DNA of 64,000 bases from Paracoccus homiensis (GCF_900111675.1 NZ_FOHO01000007.1:1-64000); one strand, 5' to 3'. Positions 35,846 through 45,241 are shown, counted from the first letter of the stretch. The notes: generated by a model not told the origin, from the sequence alone. A program made the numbers and translations.

Positions 35846-37822
35846 ATGACGGACCCGCAGGCGCCGCAGGGCGAATTGCATTCCATACCCGCGCTGCTGG
35901 CGCGGAACGTGGCCCGTTTCGGCCAACGGCCCGCCTATCGCGAAAAGGAATTCGGGATCTGGCAAAGCTGGACCTGGGCGCAGGCTGCCGAAGAGATTCG
36001 GGCCCTGGCCCTGGGCCTGTTGGCACTGGGGCTGAAACCGGGCGATTACGTGGCCATCATCGGTCGCAACCGGCCCGCCCATTACTGGGGCATGATCGCG
36101 GCCCAGATGTGCGGCGCGATTCCCGTGCCGCTGTATCAGGACGCCGTCGCCGAAGAGATGGCCTATGTGCTGGGCCATTGCGGCGCGCGCTTTGTCCTGT
36201 GCGGCGATCAGGAACAGGTCGACAAGGTGCTGGAGGTCGAAGAGACCGTCACAGGCATCGACCAGATCATCTATACCGACAAGCGCGGAATGCGGAAATA
36301 CGACCATTCCCGCATGAACGCGCTGTCGGACGTGCAGTCCGAAGGCCGCGCCGCCGCGCAGCGTCTGGCCCCCGAACTGGACGCCCGCATCGCCGCGCTG
36401 GATTACGACAGCACCTGCGTGATGCTGTATACCAGCGGCACCACCGGCAAGCCCAAGGGCGTCGTGCTGTCGAACCGCAACATTATCGAAACCTCGAAGA
36501 ATACCGCCGAATTCGACCATCTGACCCATCGCGAAGAAATCGTGGCCTATCTGCCGATGGCGTGGGTCGGCGATTTCATCTTCTCGGTCGGGCAGGCGAT
36601 CTGGTCGGGCTTCACCGTCAACTGCCCCGAGGGCGCGCATACGATGATGACCGATATGCGCGAAATCGGCCCGACCTATTTCTTTGCCCCGCCGCGCGTC
36701 TTCGAAGGTCAGCTGACCACCGTGATGATCCGGATGGAGGATGCGGGCCGGTTCAAGCGCTGGCTGTTCAACCGCTTCATGAATGTCGCCCGCCGCGTCG
36801 GTCCCGATCTTCTGGACGGCAAGCCCGTCGGTTTCGCCGACAGGATGTCCTATGGGTTGGGCAAACTGTTCGTCTATGGCCCGCTGAAGAACACGCTGGG
36901 CTTCAGCCGCATCCGCGTCGGCTATACCGCGGGCGAGGCGATCGGCCCCGAAATCTTTGATTTCTATCGCAGCCTCGGGATCAACCTGAAACAGCTTTAC
37001 GGCCAGACCGAGGCCTCGGTTTTCATCACCCAGCAGCCGGACGGGCAGGTCCGTTCCGATACGGTGGGCGTGCCCAGCCCCGGCGTCGAGGTGAAGATCG
37101 CCGAGAATGGCGAGGTGTTCTATCGCAGCCCCGGCACCTTCGTCGAATATCTGAACAACCCCGACAGCACCGCCAGCACCAAGGACCCCGAAGGCTGGGT
37201 CGCGACAGGCGATGCGGGCTTCTTCGAAGAGGCGACCGGCCATCTGCGCATCATCGACCGCGCCAAGGATGTCGGAAAGATGGCCGATGGCAGCATGTTC
37301 GCGCCCAAATATGTCGAGAACAAGCTGAAGTTCTATGCCAACATCCTTGAGGCCGTCGTGCTGGGCAATGGTCGCGATTACTGCACCGCGATGATCAATA
37401 TCGACCTGAACGCCGTGGGCAACTGGGCGGAACGCAACAACATCGCCTATGCCAGCTATCAGGAGCTTGCCGGCCATCCGCAGGTCTATGCCACGATCAG
37501 GGACCATGTCGAGGCGGTGAACAGATCCGTCGCCGAAGACCCGATGCTGGCGGGCTGCCAGATCCACCGTTTCCTTGTCCTGCACAAGGAACTGGACCCC
37601 GATGACGGCGAAATGACCCGCACCCGCAAGGTGCGCCGCGCGGTCATCAACGAGAAATTCGCCGATCTCGTTGACGCGCTCTATGACGGATCGGGCAGCA
37701 TCTACACCGAAACCGAGGTGACCTACGAGGATGGCCGCAAGGGCCAGATCAAGGCGACGCTGCAGATCGCCGATGTCCAGGTCTTCGGCGATGCCGGACA
37801 GCAGAAGGTGGCGGCAGAATGA
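35846..37822 (+). CDS. AMP-dependent acyl-CoA synthetase (long-chain type)
   Basis: A 658-residue ANL-family ligase. The phosphate-binding motif is YTSGTTGKPKG at 195-205, and YGQTEASVF and the hinge RAKDVGKMADG follow. It activates a carboxylic acid as acyl-AMP and then acyl-CoA. Size and hinge style resemble long-chain fatty acid ligases, but in this operon context (Liv importer and a PaaK-like ligase) the substrate could be aromatic or branched. GGGGAGG lies just before the ATG. First gene of a seven-gene operon; it overlaps livG by 4 bases. Confidence 0.88.
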   Translation: MTDPQAPQGELHSIPALLARNVARFGQRPAYREKEFGIWQSWTWAQAAEEIRALALGLLALGLKPGDYVAIIGRNRPAHYWGMIAAQMCGAIPVPLYQDAVAEEMAYVLGHCGARFVLCGDQEQVDKVLEVEETVTGIDQIIYTDKRGMRKYDHSRMNALSDVQSEGRAAAQRLAPELDARIAALDYDSTCVMLYTSGTTGKPKGVVLSNRNIIETSKNTAEFDHLTHREEIVAYLPMAWVGDFIFSVGQAIWSGFTVNCPEGAHTMMTDMREIGPTYFFAPPRVFEGQLTTVMIRMEDAGRFKRWLFNRFMNVARRVGPDLLDGKPVGFADRMSYGLGKLFVYGPLKNTLGFSRIRVGYTAGEAIGPEIFDFYRSLGINLKQLYGQTEASVFITQQPDGQVRSDTVGVPSPGVEVKIAENGEVFYRSPGTFVEYLNNPDSTASTKDPEGWVATGDAGFFEEATGHLRIIDRAKDVGKMADGSMFAPKYVENKLKFYANILEAVVLGNGRDYCTAMINIDLNAVGNWAERNNIAYASYQELAGHPQVYATIRDHVEAVNRSVAEDPMLAGCQIHRFLVLHKELDPDDGEMTRTRKVRRAVINEKFADLVDALYDGSGSIYTETEVTYEDGRKGQIKATLQIADVQVFGDAGQQKVAAE

Positions 37823-38643
37823 ACCAGCTTGCAACAGAGGAAGGTTACGTCACCGCGGATGGCCGCCAGATCGGCGGCACCCTGATGGAGATGAAGAACA
37901 TCACCCTGCGCTTTGGCGGCGTGGTCGCGATCAAGGATATCAGCTTCGACATCCGCCAGGGCGAGATCCGCGCGATCATCGGCCCGAACGGGGCGGGCAA
38001 ATCCTCGATGCTGAACGTGATTTCGGGCTTCTATGTCCCGCAGGAAGGCGAGGTCTGGTTCAAGGGCTATCGCCGCGGCCCGATGAAACCCTACGAGGTC
38101 GCCCGGCTGGGCATCGCCCGGACCTTCCAGAACATCGCCCTGTTCGACGGGATGAGTGTGCTGGACAATATCATGACCGGGCGACTCAATCGCATGAAGG
38201 CTGGGTTTCTGTCGCAGGCGCTGTGGTGGGGTGCGGCCGAGCGCGAGGAGATCGCCAATCGCGAACAGGTCGAAAAGATCATCGACTTCCTCGAAATCCA
38301 GAACATCCGCAAGACCCCGGTCGGCCGCTTGCCCTATGGCCTGAAGAAACGCGTTGAGTTGGCCCGGGCGCTGGCGGCCGAACCGCAATTGCTGCTGCTG
38401 GACGAACCGATGGCCGGCATGAATGTCGAGGAAAAAGAGGACATGAGCCGCTTCATCCTGGATGTGAACGACGAATTCGGCACCACCATCGCCCTGATCG
38501 AACACGATATGGGCGTGGTCATGGACCTCAGCGACCGGGTGGTCGTGATGGATTATGGCCGCAAGATCGGCGACGGCACCCCTGACGAGGTGCGCAACAA
38601 CCAGGAAGTCATCGACGCCTATCTGGGGGTGTCCCATGACTAG
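37819..38643 (+). CDS. livG: Liv-type ABC transporter ATP-binding protein (LivG-like)
   Basis: A 274-residue ATPase. Walker A is GPNGAGKSSMLN, the LivG-specific insert ARTFQNIALF follows, the signature is in LPYGLKKRVELARAL, and Walker B is LLLLDEPMAGMN. This is the longer of the two ATPases of a branched-chain amino acid-type importer. In this operon the transported molecule is more likely the substrate of the flanking ligases than an amino acid. Confidence 0.9.
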   Translation: MNQLATEEGYVTADGRQIGGTLMEMKNITLRFGGVVAIKDISFDIRQGEIRAIIGPNGAGKSSMLNVISGFYVPQEGEVWFKGYRRGPMKPYEVARLGIARTFQNIALFDGMSVLDNIMTGRLNRMKAGFLSQALWWGAAEREEIANREQVEKIIDFLEIQNIRKTPVGRLPYGLKKRVELARALAAEPQLLLLDEPMAGMNVEEKEDMSRFILDVNDEFGTTIALIEHDMGVVMDLSDRVVVMDYGRKIGDGTPDEVRNNQEVIDAYLGVSHD

Positions 38644-38658
38644 GAAGGGAATGGCGTG

Positions 38659-39642
38659 ATGGATCAACTTGTCTTCGCCGCCGAGGTGTTTCTGAACGGT
38701 CTGATGACCGGGGTGATGTATGCGCTTGTCGCGCTTGGCTTCGTTCTGATCTTCAAGGCCTCGGGTGTCTTCAACTACGCGCAGGGCGTGCTGGCGCTGT
38801 TCGCCGCGTTGACCCTGGTCGGGATTCAGCAGGGGCAGGTGCCGTTCGCCCATCTGATCAACGCGATGCTGGGCACCCATATCAGCAGCTTCGGCTGGAC
38901 GGTGCCTGCGCTGCTTGCGATCCTGCTGACCGCCGGCGTGATGGTGCTTTTGGCCTTCCTGATCGAAAAGCTGGTGCTGCAACATCTGGTCGGGCAGGAG
39001 CCGATCATCCTGTTCATGGCAACGATCGGCCTTGCCTATTTCCTTGAAGGACTGGGCGATGTGATGTGGGGCGCGGATATCAAGACATTGGATGTCGGCC
39101 TTCCGCAGGGCATCTCGGACGGCATCGAGGCTGTCACCGGCGAATGGTTCGGCTATGGCTTCTTCATCGACCGACTGGATATCTGGGCCACGATCATCGC
39201 CGCCCTTCTGGTCGCCGCCCTCGTCGCCTTCTCGCAATACACGAAACAAGGCCGAGCCATGCGCGCCGTGGCCGACGATCACCAGGCCGCATTGTCGGTG
39301 GGCATCAGCCTGCGTTTCATCTGGGTCATGGTCTGGTCGATCGCGGGCTTCGTCGCCTTGGTCGCGGGGATCATGTGGGGCACCAAGTCGGGCGTGCAGT
39401 TCAGTCTGTCGCTGATCGCACTGAAGGCGCTGCCGGTTCTGATGCTGGGCGGTTTCACGTCGATCCCCGGCGCCATCATCGGCGGACTGATCATCGGGGT
39501 GGGTGAAAAACTGTTCGAATTCCTGATCGGGCCGATGGTCGGCGGCGCGACGGAGAACTGGTTTGCCTATGTGCTCGCCCTTCTGTTCCTCGTCTTCCGG
39601 CCCCAAGGCCTGTTCGGCGAGCGCATCATCGAACGGGTGTGA
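38659..39642 (+). CDS. livH: Liv-type ABC transporter permease (LivH-like)
   Basis: A 327-residue inner membrane permease with about eight helices. Segments typical of LivH are GLMTGVMYALVALGFVLIFK, GVFNYAQGVLALF and RAMRAVADDHQAALSVGI. The ATG at 38659 is 3 bases after a GTG that could also start; AAGGGA lies upstream. It is separated from livM by 144 bp that contain two hairpins and the repeat pair described at 39670-39758. Confidence 0.9.
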   Translation: MDQLVFAAEVFLNGLMTGVMYALVALGFVLIFKASGVFNYAQGVLALFAALTLVGIQQGQVPFAHLINAMLGTHISSFGWTVPALLAILLTAGVMVLLAFLIEKLVLQHLVGQEPIILFMATIGLAYFLEGLGDVMWGADIKTLDVGLPQGISDGIEAVTGEWFGYGFFIDRLDIWATIIAALLVAALVAFSQYTKQGRAMRAVADDHQAALSVGISLRFIWVMVWSIAGFVALVAGIMWGTKSGVQFSLSLIALKALPVLMLGGFTSIPGAIIGGLIIGVGEKLFEFLIGPMVGGATENWFAYVLALLFLVFRPQGLFGERIIERV

Positions 39643-39669
39643 CGATGGGAACCTATGATGCCTCCGGCA

Positions 39670-39730
39670 GGGGTATTTGGACAAAGAAGAATTCTGGCCC
39701 CAGCGCGCTTCTTCTTTGGGAAAATACCCC
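39670..39730. repeat. Inverted pair of the intergenic repeat (copies 2 and 3) between livH and livM
   Basis: Left copy: GGGGTATTT (39670-39678), GGAC, AAAGAAGAA (39683-39691). Right copy in opposite orientation: TTCTTCTTT (39709-39717), GGGA, AAATACCCC (39722-39730). In RNA the arms form two perfect 9-bp helices separated by a 4x4 internal loop, closed by a 17-base loop. The same two blocks occur at 23216-23246. Confidence 0.85.
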
Positions 39731-39739
39731 GCGGGGGTG

Positions 39740-39758
39740 CGGGGGCGCGAAGCCCCCG
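39740..39758 (+). other. GC hairpin just upstream of the livM ribosome site
   Basis: C plus GGGGGC (39741-39746) pairs with GCCCCC plus G (39752-39758) around the loop GCGAA. It lies 10 bases after the repeat pair and about 16 bases before the AAGGAG of livM. There is no T tract, so a role in mRNA stability or translation is more likely than termination. Confidence 0.55.
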
Positions 39759-39786
39759 GTGCGAAACGCTGAAAAGGAGCGCCGCG

Positions 39787-40863
39787 ATGCTGTATCGTGA
39801 GGCAGGGGATTTCAAGACAAGCTACCGCGACGACGGACAGACCTTTCCGATCCGTCTGGACCGCTGGGGATATTATATCGTGCTGGCGGTGGCGTTCGGG
39901 ATCATTCCCTTCATCATCAACGACTATTGGGCCAGCGCGGTCTTTGTACCCTTCCTGATCTATGCGGTCGCGGCCCTGGGACTGAATATTCTGACCGGTT
40001 ATGCGGGTCAGGTCAGTCTGGGGACGGGGGGGTTCATGGCGGTTGGGGCCTATGCCGTCTACAAGCTGATGACCGCTTTTCCCGATGTCAGCATCGTGAT
40101 CCACATCCTGCTGGCGGGGGGCGTGACGGCCATTGTCGGAATGCTGTTCGGCCTTCCCAGCCTGCGGATCAAGGGGTTCTATTTGGCGGTCGCCACACTG
40201 GCGGCACAGTTCTTTCTGGTCTGGCTGTTCAACAAGGTGCCGTGGTTCTACAACTATTCCGCCTCGGGCCAGATCAACGCGCCTGAACGTACGGTGCTGG
40301 GTTGGGCGGTGACCGGGCCCGCGACCAGTGCGACGGCGAAATATCTGATCTGCCTGTGCTTTGTGGTGGCACTGGCCTGGGTTGCGCGCAATCTGACGCG
40401 CGGGACGCTGGGTCGGAAATGGATGGCCATTCGCGATATGGACATCGCGGCCGAGATCATCGGCGTGAACCCTTTGACCGCGAAACTGTCCGCCTTTGCC
40501 GTCAGCAGTTTCTTCATCGGCGTCGCCGGGGCCCTGCTGTTCGCGGTTTATCTGGGCGCCGCCGAAGTCGGTGAGGCCTTCGGCATCAACAAGAGCTTTC
40601 TGGTGCTGTTCATGATCATCATCGGTGGGCTGGGCAGCATCTTTGGCGCCTTTGCCGGGGCGGCCTTCATGGTGATGTTGCCGGTGTTGCTGAAGAATGT
40701 GCTGGTTGGTTCGCTTGGCTGGCCGACCGATCTGGCGGCGCATATCGAACTGATGATCGTCGGGGCGCTGATCGTTATCTTCCTGATCGTCGAGCCGCAT
40801 GGGCTGGCACGCCTTTGGGCGCTGACGAAGGAAAAGCTGCGGCTGTGGCCGTTCCCGCACTGA
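39787..40863 (+). CDS. livM: Liv-type ABC transporter permease (LivM-like)
   Basis: A 358-residue inner membrane permease with about eight to ten helices. Family marks are ALGLNILTGYAGQVSLGTGGFMAVGAYA and GRKWMAIRDMDIAAEIIGVN. The start at 39787 follows AAGGAG; an in-frame extension to 39655 covers the repeat region and is not credible. It pairs with LivH. Confidence 0.9.
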   Translation: MLYREAGDFKTSYRDDGQTFPIRLDRWGYYIVLAVAFGIIPFIINDYWASAVFVPFLIYAVAALGLNILTGYAGQVSLGTGGFMAVGAYAVYKLMTAFPDVSIVIHILLAGGVTAIVGMLFGLPSLRIKGFYLAVATLAAQFFLVWLFNKVPWFYNYSASGQINAPERTVLGWAVTGPATSATAKYLICLCFVVALAWVARNLTRGTLGRKWMAIRDMDIAAEIIGVNPLTAKLSAFAVSSFFIGVAGALLFAVYLGAAEVGEAFGINKSFLVLFMIIIGGLGSIFGAFAGAAFMVMLPVLLKNVLVGSLGWPTDLAAHIELMIVGALIVIFLIVEPHGLARLWALTKEKLRLWPFPH

Positions 40864-40916
40864 AGCTGAAAAAGACCGGGCAACCGGCGCATTTGAACCT
40901 TGGGGAGGAGACCCGA

Positions 40917-42200
40917 ATGAAGACCAAGCTAACTGCCCTTGTCGCAGCCGGGATGATGGCTGCGGCCCCCGCGATGGCCGATCTGGTCGTGCCCAATCTC
41001 AGCTATCGCACCGGGCCTTACGGCGCGAACGGCACCCAATATGCCGATGGCTTCAACGACTATTTCGCGCTGCTGAACGAACGCGACGGTGGCATCGGCG
41101 GCGAGATGATCCAGGTGCCGGAATGCGAAACCGCCTATAATACCGAAAAGGGGGTCGAATGTTACGAATCCACCAAGGACAGTGGCGCGCTGGTCTATAA
41201 CCCGCTGTCGACCGGCATCACCTATCAGCTGATCCCGAAGGTCAGCGTCGACAAGAAGGTGCTGTATACGCCGGGCTATGGCCGCACCTCGGCCAAGAAT
41301 GGCAAGGTGTTCGAATGGGTTTTCAACGCGCCCGCGAACTATTGGGACGGGGCGTCGGTCGCGATCAAGTATCTGCTGGACGAAAATGGCGGAGATCTGT
41401 CGGGCAAGAAGGTCGCGCTGGTTTTTCACAACAGCGCCTATGGCAAGGAGCCGATCCGCACGCTGGAAGGCCTGGCCGAAAAGCATGGTTTCGAACTGAG
41501 CCAGATCCCGGTCGATGCACCGGGCCAGGAACAGAAGTCGCAATGGCTGCAGATCCGCCGCGACAAGCCCGATTACGTCATCATGTATGGCTGGGGCGTG
41601 ATGAACCAGGCCGCCATCCAGGAGGCCGCCAATATCCGCTTCCCGATGGAGAATTTCATCGGCATCTGGTGGTCCGGTTCGGAGGTCGATGTTCTGCCGG
41701 TGGGTGAAAAGGCGAATGGTTACAAGGCGCTGACCTTCAACGGTGTGGGCATGGACTATCCGGTCTATGACGACATCAAGACCCACCTGATCGAGACCGG
41801 CAAGGCCTCGCAAGGGGGCGAGCATGTCGGTTCGGTGCTGTATTCGCGCGGCATGTATGCGGCGGTCGTGATTTCCGAAGCGATCCGCAAGGCACAGGAA
41901 GTCGCCGGCACCTCGGCAATCAGCCCCGAACAGCTGCGTGAGGGTTTCGAACAGCTTGAAATCACGCCGGAACGTCTGGCGGAAATCGGGCTGCCGGACT
42001 TTGGCCCCGAAATCAAGATGAGCTGCGACAACCACGGCGGCAGCGGCATGGCCCGTCTGCAGCAATGGGACGCCAGCGCCAAGCAGTGGAACCTGATCAC
42101 CGAGTTCACCGAGCCCGATCAGGAAATCATCGCGCCGCTGATCCAGCAGGACAGCGAAGCCTATGCCGCTGAATCCGGCATCACGCCGCGCGATTGCTGA
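40917..42200 (+). CDS. livK: Liv-type ABC transporter substrate-binding protein
   Basis: A 427-residue periplasmic binding protein. A signal peptide (MKTKLTALVAAGMMAAAPAMA) precedes a type I fold with RTGPYGANGTQYADGFNDYF, ETAYNTEKGVECYES and VYNPLSTGITYQLIPK. The sequence belongs to the branch that travels with acyl-CoA ligases rather than to true leucine binders, as judged from context. A GGGGAGGAG ribosome site is very strong, as expected for a binding protein needed in excess. Confidence 0.88.
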   Translation: MKTKLTALVAAGMMAAAPAMADLVVPNLSYRTGPYGANGTQYADGFNDYFALLNERDGGIGGEMIQVPECETAYNTEKGVECYESTKDSGALVYNPLSTGITYQLIPKVSVDKKVLYTPGYGRTSAKNGKVFEWVFNAPANYWDGASVAIKYLLDENGGDLSGKKVALVFHNSAYGKEPIRTLEGLAEKHGFELSQIPVDAPGQEQKSQWLQIRRDKPDYVIMYGWGVMNQAAIQEAANIRFPMENFIGIWWSGSEVDVLPVGEKANGYKALTFNGVGMDYPVYDDIKTHLIETGKASQGGEHVGSVLYSRGMYAAVVISEAIRKAQEVAGTSAISPEQLREGFEQLEITPERLAEIGLPDFGPEIKMSCDNHGGSGMARLQQWDASAKQWNLITEFTEPDQEIIAPLIQQDSEAYAAESGITPRDC

Positions 42201-42256
42201 GACCCGGCCACCGGCGGCATCCGTCGCCGGTGGCACCCATGAACCGGAGATCCGCC

Positions 42257-43078
42257 ATGTTCGACGCCGAGTCCCGCGAGACGCTGCTGGAAGTCAACAA
42301 TATCGAGGTGATCTATAATCACGTGATCCTTGTCCTGAAGGGCGTCAGCCTGTCGGTCCCCAAGGGCGGCATCACCGCGCTGCTGGGCGGCAATGGTGCC
42401 GGCAAGACCACGACCCTGAAGGCCATTTCCAACCTTCTGGCCAGCGAACGCGGCGAGGTTACCAAGGGCAGCATCACCTATCGCGGCAGCCGTGTGGCCG
42501 ATCTGAACCCCGCCGCCCTGGTCAAGCGGGGCGTCATTCAGGTGATGGAAGGCCGCCATTGTTTCGAGCATCTGACCGTCGAGGAAAACCTGCTGACCGG
42601 CGCCTATACCCGCAGCGACGGGCAGGCGGCGATCAAGCGCGATCTGGAAATGGTCTATGATTATTTCCCGCGGCTGCGCGAACGCCGCAAGTCGCAGGCA
42701 GGCTATACCTCGGGTGGGGAACAGCAGATGGTGGCGATGGGCCGTGCGCTGATGTCGCGGCCGGAAACGATCCTGCTGGACGAACCCTCGATGGGGCTTG
42801 CCCCGCAGCTGGTCGAGCAGATCTTCGAGATCGTCAAGGCGGTCAACGAAGGCGAGGGCGTGACCTTCCTGTTGGCGGAACAGAACACCAATGTCGCGCT
42901 GCGCTATGCCCACTACGGCTATATCCTGGAAAATGGCCGTGTGGTGATGGATGGTCCCGCCGCTGCGCTGCGCGAGAACCCCGATGTGAAGGAATTCTAT
43001 CTGGGCATGTCCGACGAAGGCCGCAAATCCTTCCGCGATGTGCGCAGCTATCGCCGGCGCAAGCGCTGGCTGGCCTGA
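42257..43078 (+). CDS. livF: Liv-type ABC transporter ATP-binding protein (LivF-like)
   Basis: A 273-residue ATPase. Walker A GGNGAGKTT, RGVIQVMEGRHCFEHLTVEENL and the signature TSGGEQQMVAMGRAL identify LivF; the Walker B is ILLDEPSMGL. ATG 42257 (MFDAESRETL) has GGAG 7 bases upstream; two earlier in-frame ATGs (42194, 42239) lack support. Overall this completes the G-H-M-K-F importer. Confidence 0.9.
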   Translation: MFDAESRETLLEVNNIEVIYNHVILVLKGVSLSVPKGGITALLGGNGAGKTTTLKAISNLLASERGEVTKGSITYRGSRVADLNPAALVKRGVIQVMEGRHCFEHLTVEENLLTGAYTRSDGQAAIKRDLEMVYDYFPRLRERRKSQAGYTSGGEQQMVAMGRALMSRPETILLDEPSMGLAPQLVEQIFEIVKAVNEGEGVTFLLAEQNTNVALRYAHYGYILENGRVVMDGPAAALRENPDVKEFYLGMSDEGRKSFRDVRSYRRRKRWLA

Positions 43079-43088
43079 GGAACGCGTC

Positions 43089-44306
43089 ATGACCTATTTC
43101 GACGAACTGGAAACCCGTGACCACGAGGCACGGGCCAAGGCTCTTGCATCCGATCTGCCGGCTGCGTTGCAGCGGGCGCGCATGGCCCCGGCCTTGGCGC
43201 GGTTGCTGCGCGAGGTCGAGCCCGATCAGGTCCGCGACCGGGTCGCGTTGGCGCGGCTGCCGGTGATCCGCAAGGCCGAACTGTCCGAGGCGCAAAAGAA
43301 GTCACCGCCTTTCGGCGGCTATGCCACGCGCCGAGCGTCGGAATTCGATCATATCTTTCAAAGCCCCGGCCCGATCTATGAACCGGGTCGTCGCGATCAG
43401 GACTGGTGGCGGCTGGGGCGGTTTCTGCATGCCTCGGGGGTGGGGCGGGGCGATATCGTCCAGAACTGCTTTGGCTATCATCTGACACCGGCGGGGATGA
43501 TGTTTGAAAGCGGGGCGCGGGCGGTCGATGCGGCGGTGCTGCCTGCCGGGACCGGCCAGACCGAGCTGCAGGTGCGCGCCGCGGTCGATATCGGCACCAC
43601 CTGCTATGCGGGGACGCCCGATTTCCTGAAGGTGATCTTGGATCGCGCCGATGAGATGGGCGAATCCTTGTCCCTGACCAAGGCCGTGGTCGGCGGCGGT
43701 GCACTGTTTCCGTCGCTGCGTCAGGCCTATGCCGACCGCGGGATCGTGACCCGGCAATGCTATGCCACCGCGGATCTGGGCAATATCGCCTATGAGACCG
43801 ATGCGGTGGACGGGATGATCGTCGATGAGGGGGTGATCGTCGAGATCGTGCGCCCCGGCACCGGCGATCCGGTTCCCGATGGTGAGGTGGGCGAGGTTCT
43901 GGTCACCACGCTGAACCCTGATTATCCGCTGATCCGCTTTGCGACGGGCGATCTGTCGGCGGTGCTGTCGGGCGACAGCCCTTGCGGGCGCACGAACATG
44001 CGTATCAAGGGCTGGATGGGCCGCGCCGATCAGACGACCAAGATCAAGGGCATGTTCGTGCGCCCCGAACAGGTCGCCGCCTTGGTATCGCGCCATCCCG
44101 AAATCGCCCGCGCCCGCGTGATCGCCGACCGCGAGGGCGAGATGGACGTGCTGACGGTGCAGTTGGAATCCCCCGCCGACAGTGGCGATGCCTATGCCGC
44201 CAGCGTCGCCGATACATTGAAGATGAAGGGGCGCGTCCAGATCGTGCCGCCCGGCAGCCTGCCCAATGATGGCAAGGTGATCGAGGATCGCCGCAGTTAT
44301 GACTGA
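43089..44306 (+). CDS. PaaK-like phenylacetate--CoA ligase family protein
   Basis: A 405-residue ANL-type adenylating enzyme of the PaaK branch. It shows GVGRGDIVQNCFGYHLTPAG, VGGGALFPSLRQAYADRG, the ATP-ribose aspartate segment PLIRFATGDLSAV and the hinge GRADQTTKIKGMFV. The usual glycine-rich phosphate loop near residue 90-100 is not obvious in its standard form, so activity should be tested. It ends the ligase/Liv operon, 10 bases after livF. Substrate unknown; aromatic acid activation is a family-based guess. Confidence 0.8.
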   Translation: MTYFDELETRDHEARAKALASDLPAALQRARMAPALARLLREVEPDQVRDRVALARLPVIRKAELSEAQKKSPPFGGYATRRASEFDHIFQSPGPIYEPGRRDQDWWRLGRFLHASGVGRGDIVQNCFGYHLTPAGMMFESGARAVDAAVLPAGTGQTELQVRAAVDIGTTCYAGTPDFLKVILDRADEMGESLSLTKAVVGGGALFPSLRQAYADRGIVTRQCYATADLGNIAYETDAVDGMIVDEGVIVEIVRPGTGDPVPDGEVGEVLVTTLNPDYPLIRFATGDLSAVLSGDSPCGRTNMRIKGWMGRADQTTKIKGMFVRPEQVAALVSRHPEIARARVIADREGEMDVLTVQLESPADSGDAYAASVADTLKMKGRVQIVPPGSLPNDGKVIEDRRSYD

Positions 44307-44389
44307 ATAGGGCGCATTTGATGCGTTAACTTGTTTCATTTCCGCGGTGCCGCGACATTCAGGGTCACATTGGAATCGCGGGGGACATC

Positions 44390-45154
44390 ATGGCTGCGGG
44401 AAATGGCCCTCAGGGGTCGACCATTATCATCAAGCGCAGCACGGGTGGCGGCGAACACGGTCATCACGGCGGGGCCTGGAAGGTTGCCTATGCGGATTTC
44501 GTGACCGCGATGATGGCATTCTTTCTGCTGATGTGGCTGCTGAACGCGACCACTGAAAAGCAGCGTTCCGGGCTGGCCGACTATTTCAATCCCACCGTGG
44601 TCCAGCAACCCGGCGCGTCGGGGGACGGGGTCGAGGCCGGTGTGCGTCACGCGGTCCGGCAGGACCTGACCGACGCGCAACGCGCGGCCGAGTTCGACGA
44701 TATCGCCCGGCAGATCCAGTCGCAGCTGACCGGAACGGGCGCCGAATCGATGCAGATGACCAATATCCTGCGCCATGTCGTGACCCGCATGACGGATGAG
44801 GGGCTGGTGATCGAATTGGGCGATCTGACCGACGCGCCGCTTTTCGTGGATGACACCGCCCAACCACATCCGGCCCTGAAGGAACTGACCGCAATCGTGG
44901 CACGTGTGCTGGCCCATACGCGCAATGATCTTGCCATATCGGGTCATGTGCGTTCTTTCCCCGAGATCCTGAAATCCTCGCCGGTCTGGGCCTTGTCGGA
45001 TGCGCGTGCCCATACGGTCCGCAACCTTCTGGAACGCGGTGGTCTGCCGGACCAGCGCGTTCAGCGGGTCAGCGGCTATGCCGATCGCAAGAACCGGTCG
45101 GGCAATCCGATGGATGCCGCGAACAACCGGATAGAAGTGATTTTACTGAGATAG
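44390..45154 (+). CDS. motB: Flagellar motor protein MotB
   Basis: A 254-residue stator subunit. A short cytoplasmic N-terminus leads into one helix at about 33-52, with D36 in AYADFVTAMMAFFLLMWLL, the equivalent of the proton-carrying aspartate 32 of E. coli MotB. The C-terminal OmpA-like domain (about 140-254, ending in GYADRKNRSGNPMDAANNRI) binds peptidoglycan. motA is not adjacent. First gene of a flagellar block; 87 bp to flgE. Confidence 0.93.
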   Translation: MAAGNGPQGSTIIIKRSTGGGEHGHHGGAWKVAYADFVTAMMAFFLLMWLLNATTEKQRSGLADYFNPTVVQQPGASGDGVEAGVRHAVRQDLTDAQRAAEFDDIARQIQSQLTGTGAESMQMTNILRHVVTRMTDEGLVIELGDLTDAPLFVDDTAQPHPALKELTAIVARVLAHTRNDLAISGHVRSFPEILKSSPVWALSDARAHTVRNLLERGGLPDQRVQRVSGYADRKNRSGNPMDAANNRIEVILLR

Positions 45155-45241
45155 CATTGGAGCCGGGGCCGCCATTAGGCGAATCTTAAGCTGTCGCAGG
45201 CAAGGATCGGACCAAGAATTCATTCAGAAAGGTTCGCTTCT

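Noticed and set aside
37723..40860. Antisense open frame of 1045 codons on the minus strand
   Set aside because: It lies opposite livG, livH and livM, has repetitive Gln/His/Asp/Arg-rich sequence typical of reversed GC-rich genes, and no ribosome site or known domain.
45185..45215. Possible flagellar sigma-28 promoter before flgE (CTTAAG ... GATCGGAC)
   Set aside because: Only the -35 part is similar; the -10 does not match GCCGATAA well enough.
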